39,791 nt of DNA from Alphaproteobacteria bacterium. GTDB taxonomy: Bacteria > Pseudomonadota > Alphaproteobacteria > JAGPBS01. Where the stretch lies: contig JAGPBS010000017.1 in the NCBI GenBank assembly GCA_018063245.1, positions 1 through 39,791 on the forward strand, read 5' to 3'. Positions 36,731 to 39,791 of the stretch are shown here, piece by piece; within the stretch, counting starts at the first letter, position 1; every line of letters starts with the position of its first letter. The notes beneath the pieces are model-generated. The model was not told the DNA's origin and searched no databases. It saw only the letters and a program-made list of their open reading frames with translations. Position numbers and translations under genes: made by a program.

Positions 36731-38683
36731 TTATTTTTTGAGCATTTTTAATTTTTTTTGTGCCCATATAAACCCTTGATCAGCCGATATTTTGTAGTGT
36801 TTGATGGCTTGACCCCAATAAAATTCATAGTCTGGTGAACCTTTATCTTCTTCGTTCGCTTTTATCATATAGATCTGACCGATGTAAAATTGTATTTTAC
36901 TATTTTCGGGCGATGCTTTTTTGAAGTAATTAAGGGCTTCTGGATAGTTTTGATTTTGAAAAAACCACATGCCTATTTCTTCAAGAGCAAGCTCGTCGCC
37001 TTCGGCGAGGGATTTTCTCAAATGATAGTCTTGCATTTTTCCTGTTGTTTCAGTCGCAAGATTATGATGCGCTTCAGCAAGACTTTTTCTGATTTTGTGG
37101 CCCATTAGGGTCGCTTTAGGAGCTGCTTTCATCAGAAAGTAATAGGCCTTGCTGTCTAAAACTAAATTTTTGATATTGATTGTTTTAATATGTTTTAGGC
37201 TATTAGGGGGCAGTAAAGTGATGAGAGTCGGATCAGCCGCAAAAAGAAGCTGCATCGTTTTTGAATCAAGTTCATGAGTCACTGTGGAAAAAAGTCTCTC
37301 AAATAGATCTGGTTCTAATAGGGTTACTAACTTGTTGAGGTTCATGATCTGCATTCTATGGGTTTCAATTTCAGTAGTTGGATAGAACGTTTTTCTTTTT
37401 TTCAAATCAAAAAAGGTTAATTTTGTGGGGCCGATGTTTCTAAATTGAAATTTTTTTACATTAAATTCAAATACTTGGAAGGAAGTGTTGACTTGCTGAG
37501 CTAACTCTTCAAGCGTAGCATACGAGAAGGCACTATACTGTGTGCTATATTCTGGCTCTAAAGAGGTATGATTTGAATCGAAATAGTAATATTTTCCATC
37601 TCTATAGCTAATTGAAATCGCATGGTTTTCGCCGTCGGCTGCGGGAATTGAAAAAAAGGCAGCATTTTTGTTGGAGAGATAGGCTTTGAGAGTGGGTAAA
37701 AAGGGTGTTATATCTCCATTTTTTGTCATGAGTTGATAGGTCTCGGATGTTTGAATACGAGGCCCTAAGATGAGCACCATGTTGCCTGGTGTATTTTGCC
37801 CTTTGAATATCTGACTTGAGGCTTCATGGAATGTTTGCTGTTCAAAACGAATAAGTTGGAGGACTTCTTTAAAATCGTCTGTGAAAGCGAGCCTCTCTTG
37901 TTCATCTGGCGAGAGGCCTTGTATATCACCAGCTCTATATTTGTGATAGTTAAAACCATGAGGGGGTTCAAAAAGCTCTTGGTCCCAGCTCATCATTTTT
38001 TGCATAAAATCATAGTATTCGTTTGACCGATAGCGTGTTTTTCCTGGATGCTTTAAAATGGAGAGCTGCGTGTGATAGATTGCCAATCCATTGCAGTGGC
38101 CTTTTTGTAAATCGTTTGCAATTCTATCAACCGTCCTTTTGGCATAAGCATTAGGATTTATTTCATGAAGCTGATATAAAAGCGAGGTGAATTTATGAAG
38201 GATAGCATTCTGCCTAATATCAATAGAGTCAATATTGAGTGTTTTGGATTTTGAGGGCTTTTCAGGGGAAGGTAAGGGGGCGAGCCTCTCGATGTCACCA
38301 AGCCAAAATTTTGCTTCTCTTGATCCCATTATTGAAGCATCTCGAAAGGTCTGTAGAGCTCCAAGCATATCTCTGTTATCAATTCGCTTGAGTGCGTTTT
38401 TGCACATAATGTCAGTTTGTACTTGATCAAGGGCTTGTTGGGCTTTGGTGAGTTTATTTTTTTGACTGAATAGTTGATGAGCTTTTTGGCGAAGAGAGAC
38501 GGCTTTTTTATGAAATGATTTTCCTTTTTGAACTTTTTGATGAGAAAGGCTTGTTTCCTTTACAGATACGTCGTTGTGAGGCTTAACTCTCTTAGAGCCA
38601 GCACCAGTCGTGATTTCTCTCTCCTTAGGGTTTCCAGAAATTTCCAGAAAATCCAGTCCCTTTGGCCCCTCAATTTTGGCCAT
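36731..38683 (-). CDS. Putative C58-like cysteine protease with Sel1 repeats (paralogue 3)
   Basis: The 650-residue protein starts at MAKIEGPKG. An ATG four codons earlier is possible, but its first codons contain the GGAGAG ribosome site. The N-terminus is basic and coiled-coil-like. One Sel1-like repeat (about 95-130) precedes the protease-like region. Candidate catalytic residues are C197 in GHCNGLA, H354 in NHAISI and D369 in YYYFDSNH, with a 15-residue His-Asp spacing. GDIQGLSPDEQER (252-264) is the shared private motif. The linker (PTLITLLPPNSLKHIKTI) and short C-terminal Sel1-like repeats follow, ending KKLKMLKK. It is the closest relative of the 137-2422 gene in the protease region (HEIN, QxLFEPPHGFNY, YYYFDSN). 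Confidence 0.82.
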   Translation of the reverse strand: MAKIEGPKGLDFLEISGNPKEREITTGAGSKRVKPHNDVSVKETSLSHQKVQKGKSFHKKAVSLRQKAHQLFSQKNKLTKAQQALDQVQTDIMCKNALKRIDNRDMLGALQTFRDASIMGSREAKFWLGDIERLAPLPSPEKPSKSKTLNIDSIDIRQNAILHKFTSLLYQLHEINPNAYAKRTVDRIANDLQKGHCNGLAIYHTQLSILKHPGKTRYRSNEYYDFMQKMMSWDQELFEPPHGFNYHKYRAGDIQGLSPDEQERLAFTDDFKEVLQLIRFEQQTFHEASSQIFKGQNTPGNMVLILGPRIQTSETYQLMTKNGDITPFLPTLKAYLSNKNAAFFSIPAADGENHAISISYRDGKYYYFDSNHTSLEPEYSTQYSAFSYATLEELAQQVNTSFQVFEFNVKKFQFRNIGPTKLTFFDLKKRKTFYPTTEIETHRMQIMNLNKLVTLLEPDLFERLFSTVTHELDSKTMQLLFAADPTLITLLPPNSLKHIKTINIKNLVLDSKAYYFLMKAAPKATLMGHKIRKSLAEAHHNLATETTGKMQDYHLRKSLAEGDELALEEIGMWFFQNQNYPEALNYFKKASPENSKIQFYIGQIYMIKANEEDKGSPDYEFYWGQAIKHYKISADQGFIWAQKKLKMLKK

Positions 38684-38693
38684 TCTTCTCTCC

Positions 38694-38719
38694 ATGGTAA
38701 GTTAGGTTCATTTTACCAT
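38694..38719 (-). promoter_or_regulatory. Hairpin abutting the ribosome site of protease-Sel1 paralogue 3
   Basis: ATGGTAA and TTACCAT are perfect 7-bp inverted repeats with a 12-base spacer. On the transcript the second arm runs directly into GGAGAG. The structure could modulate initiation, or be an operator, since TAAAAT in the same stretch is a possible -10 box. Confidence 0.35.
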
Positions 38720-38796
38720 AAAAAGAAAAATTTAGGGAATTTTTATTAAAGTTAATTTTTAATGAAGGTGGAAAAAGCTTCTAATGTAATTGAGCG

Positions 38797-38829
38797 AAAA
38801 AAAAGAGGAATCTGAGATCCCTCTTTTTT
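38797..38829 (-). terminator. Bidirectional-looking intrinsic terminator after the helicase gene
   Basis: AAAAGAGG and CCTCTTTT form a stem around a short inner segment, with A and T runs on both sides. On the minus strand it lies about 17 bases after the helicase stop. Confidence 0.6.
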
Positions 38830-38845
38830 GAAAGCTTGATTAGGC

Positions 38846-39791
38846 TTAGGCTGCAGCTCGTTTACTGCCGCGTCCTTTGAAAGATCCGCCAGATCTAGCG
38901 CCATCAAACGATTTACCACCACGTGGTGCAGAGCGTTTCTCGCCGCCAAATGAAGGTTTATTGCCACCGAATGAACGCTCTCTGCGTTCAGCTGGCGTTG
39001 ATGCGCGTCTTTCTCTGAAAGCTGGCTTATCACCAAAACTTGGGCGATCAGAGCGATCTCTTGAAGGGGAACGTTTAGCGCCGAAAGCAGGCTTGTCACC
39101 GAAAGATGGGCGATCAGAACGATCTCTTGAAGGCGAACGTTTAGCACCGAAAGCTGGACGATCACCACGATCTCTTTGTGGTCTGTCACCAAAAGCTGGA
39201 CGATCACCACGATCTCTTTGTGGTCTGTCACCAAAAGCTGGACGATCACCACGATCTCTCTGTGGTCTATCACCGAAACTTGGACGATCAGAGCGATCTC
39301 TTTTTGGCTTGTCGCCAAATGATGGACGATCTCTTGACTCAAAACGATCTGATGGAGCTGATCTTTTACGATCTGATCTATCATCGCGTCTGTCATCGCT
39401 GAAGCGTGAGCGAGATCTGTCACCACCTGATGATCTGCGATCATTCCGATCATTGCCTCTGCCGTATGATTTACGTCCAGATGATGATCCGCCTCTGTTG
39501 CCTTCATAACGTGGGGAATCAGGTACTGGTTTTGCAGGATCGAGCAATTGTTGAATTGCTTTCCAGAGACGCATATCCGTTGGTGAGATGATGCAAAGAG
39601 CAGATCCAGAAGCGCCAGCACGTGCTGTACGGCCAATTCTGTGGATGTAGTCTTCAGGGCATTGCGGGAGATCATAGTTGATCACATGTTCAATGTGTGG
39701 AATATCAAGGCCACGTGCTGCAACGTCAGTTGCAATCAGAACGCGGTACTTTTGTGCTCTGAAATCACGAATCACACGATCACGTTGTCTT
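38846..39791 (-). CDS. DEAD-box RNA helicase, C-terminal part (5' end cut by window)
   Basis: The frame runs off the window at 39791, so the ATPase domain and start are missing; the GTG at 39775 is internal. The visible part has helicase motif V ([15 protein letters not shown]) and motif VI ([12 protein letters not shown]), as in RhlE-like DEAD-box proteins that unwind RNA duplexes in ribosome assembly or decay. From about 39510 to the stop the sequence is a low-complexity tail rich in Arg, Asp, Ser and Gly, with tandem DRPxFGD(R/K)P units and a final RGG-type stretch ([14 protein letters not shown]). Such tails bind RNA non-specifically. It is followed by a terminator. Confidence 0.92.
   Translation of the reverse strand, partial: RQRDRVIRDFRAQKYRVLIATDVAARGLDIPHIEHVINYDLPQCPEDYIHRIGRTARAGASGSALCIISPTDMRLWKAIQQLLDPAKPVPDSPRYEGNRGGSSSGRKSYGRGNDRNDRRSSGGDRSRSRFSDDRRDDRSDRKRSAPSDRFESRDRPSFGDKPKRDRSDRPSFGDRPQRDRGDRPAFGDRPQRDRGDRPAFGDRPQRDRGDRPAFGAKRSPSRDRSDRPSFGDKPAFGAKRSPSRDRSDRPSFGDKPAFRERRASTPAERRERSFGGNKPSFGGEKRSAPRGGKSFDGARSGGSFKGRGSKRAAA
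39020..39318 (-). repeat. Tandem coding repeats in the helicase tail (42-bp units and a longer duplicated unit)
   Basis: AAGCTGG recurs at 39151, 39193 and 39235, and AACTTGG at 39277: four units with an exact 42-base period, encoding [14 protein letters not shown]-like 14-mers. The three middle units are nearly identical in DNA. Between about 39020 and 39150 a longer unit encoding [19 protein letters not shown] is present twice. Near-identity at DNA level suggests recent slippage or unequal exchange, so copy number may vary between strains. Confidence 0.8.

Noticed and set aside
39020-39318. CRISPR-like regular repeat array
   Set aside because: The units are contiguous coding repeats without unique spacers, and no cas genes are nearby.
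38877-39509. 210-codon plus-strand open frame antisense to the helicase tail
   Set aside because: It is a repeat-driven shadow frame with Arg/Ser/Leu low complexity and no start signal.
38752-39675. Long open frame on the minus strand in another phase of the helicase tail
   Set aside because: It is an artefact of the 42-bp repeats. The helicase frame carries motifs V and VI and is the coding one.

Overview
The window reads as a chromosomal segment of an AT-rich, probably host-associated alphaproteobacterium. Three things support this: the canonical block rimP-nusA-ylxR/L7Ae-infB-rbfA-truB-rpsO-pnp, the order plsY-dprA-topA, and several large Sel1-repeat proteins of the kind enriched in intracellular bacteria. 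A Holosporales-like lineage fits, but this is inference: no rRNA or other taxonomic marker is present.

Layout. (1) 137-2422 (-): a putative papain-like (C58/YopT-AvrPphB-like) cysteine protease fused to Sel1 repeats. (2) 2544-12512 (+): the translation and RNA-metabolism operon. It has a candidate promoter and an attenuator-like hairpin in its leader, a palindromic element between rbfA and truB, a terminator after rpsO, a structured pnp leader with pseudoknot potential, and a terminator after pnp. (3) 12571-18876 (+): two tandem paralogous Sel1-type solenoid proteins, the second enlarged by an internal duplication of about 355 residues. (4) 18981-20300 (+): a CNNM/CBS/CorC-type membrane protein. 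(5) 20370-27348 (-): threonine dehydratase followed by two small membrane proteins, a 227-bp palindromic element, topA, dprA and plsY. (6) 27480-33548 (+): an FkbM-type methyltransferase, rnc-era, a Sel1-like protein with a Lys-rich linker, an adrenodoxin-type ferredoxin, a REP-like palindrome, and mnmA. (7) 33550-38683 (-): a small Sel1-like gene and two more protease-Sel1 paralogues. (8) 38846-39791 (-): the C-terminal half of a DEAD-box RNA helicase with a repetitive basic tail, cut by the window edge.

The most notable content is a three-member family (761, 754 and 650 residues). Each member carries a GxCxG(F/L) cysteine box, then 157-173 residues later a His, then exactly 15 residues later an Asp in a (F/M)DSN box. 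That is the order and His-Asp spacing of the C58 family. A private motif, GDxQGLxPxxExR, lies between Cys and His. All three then share a linker and end in Sel1-type repeats. Together with the neighbouring Sel1-only genes they look like an expanding set of host-interaction proteins embedded among housekeeping operons. Secretion and substrate cannot be read from the sequence.

The housekeeping genes are intact and form coherent groups: translation initiation and ribosome maturation (rimP, infB, rbfA, truB, rpsO, era), RNA processing (nusA, pnp, rnc, the helicase), tRNA thiolation (mnmA), DNA topology and uptake (topA, dprA), and phospholipid synthesis (plsY).
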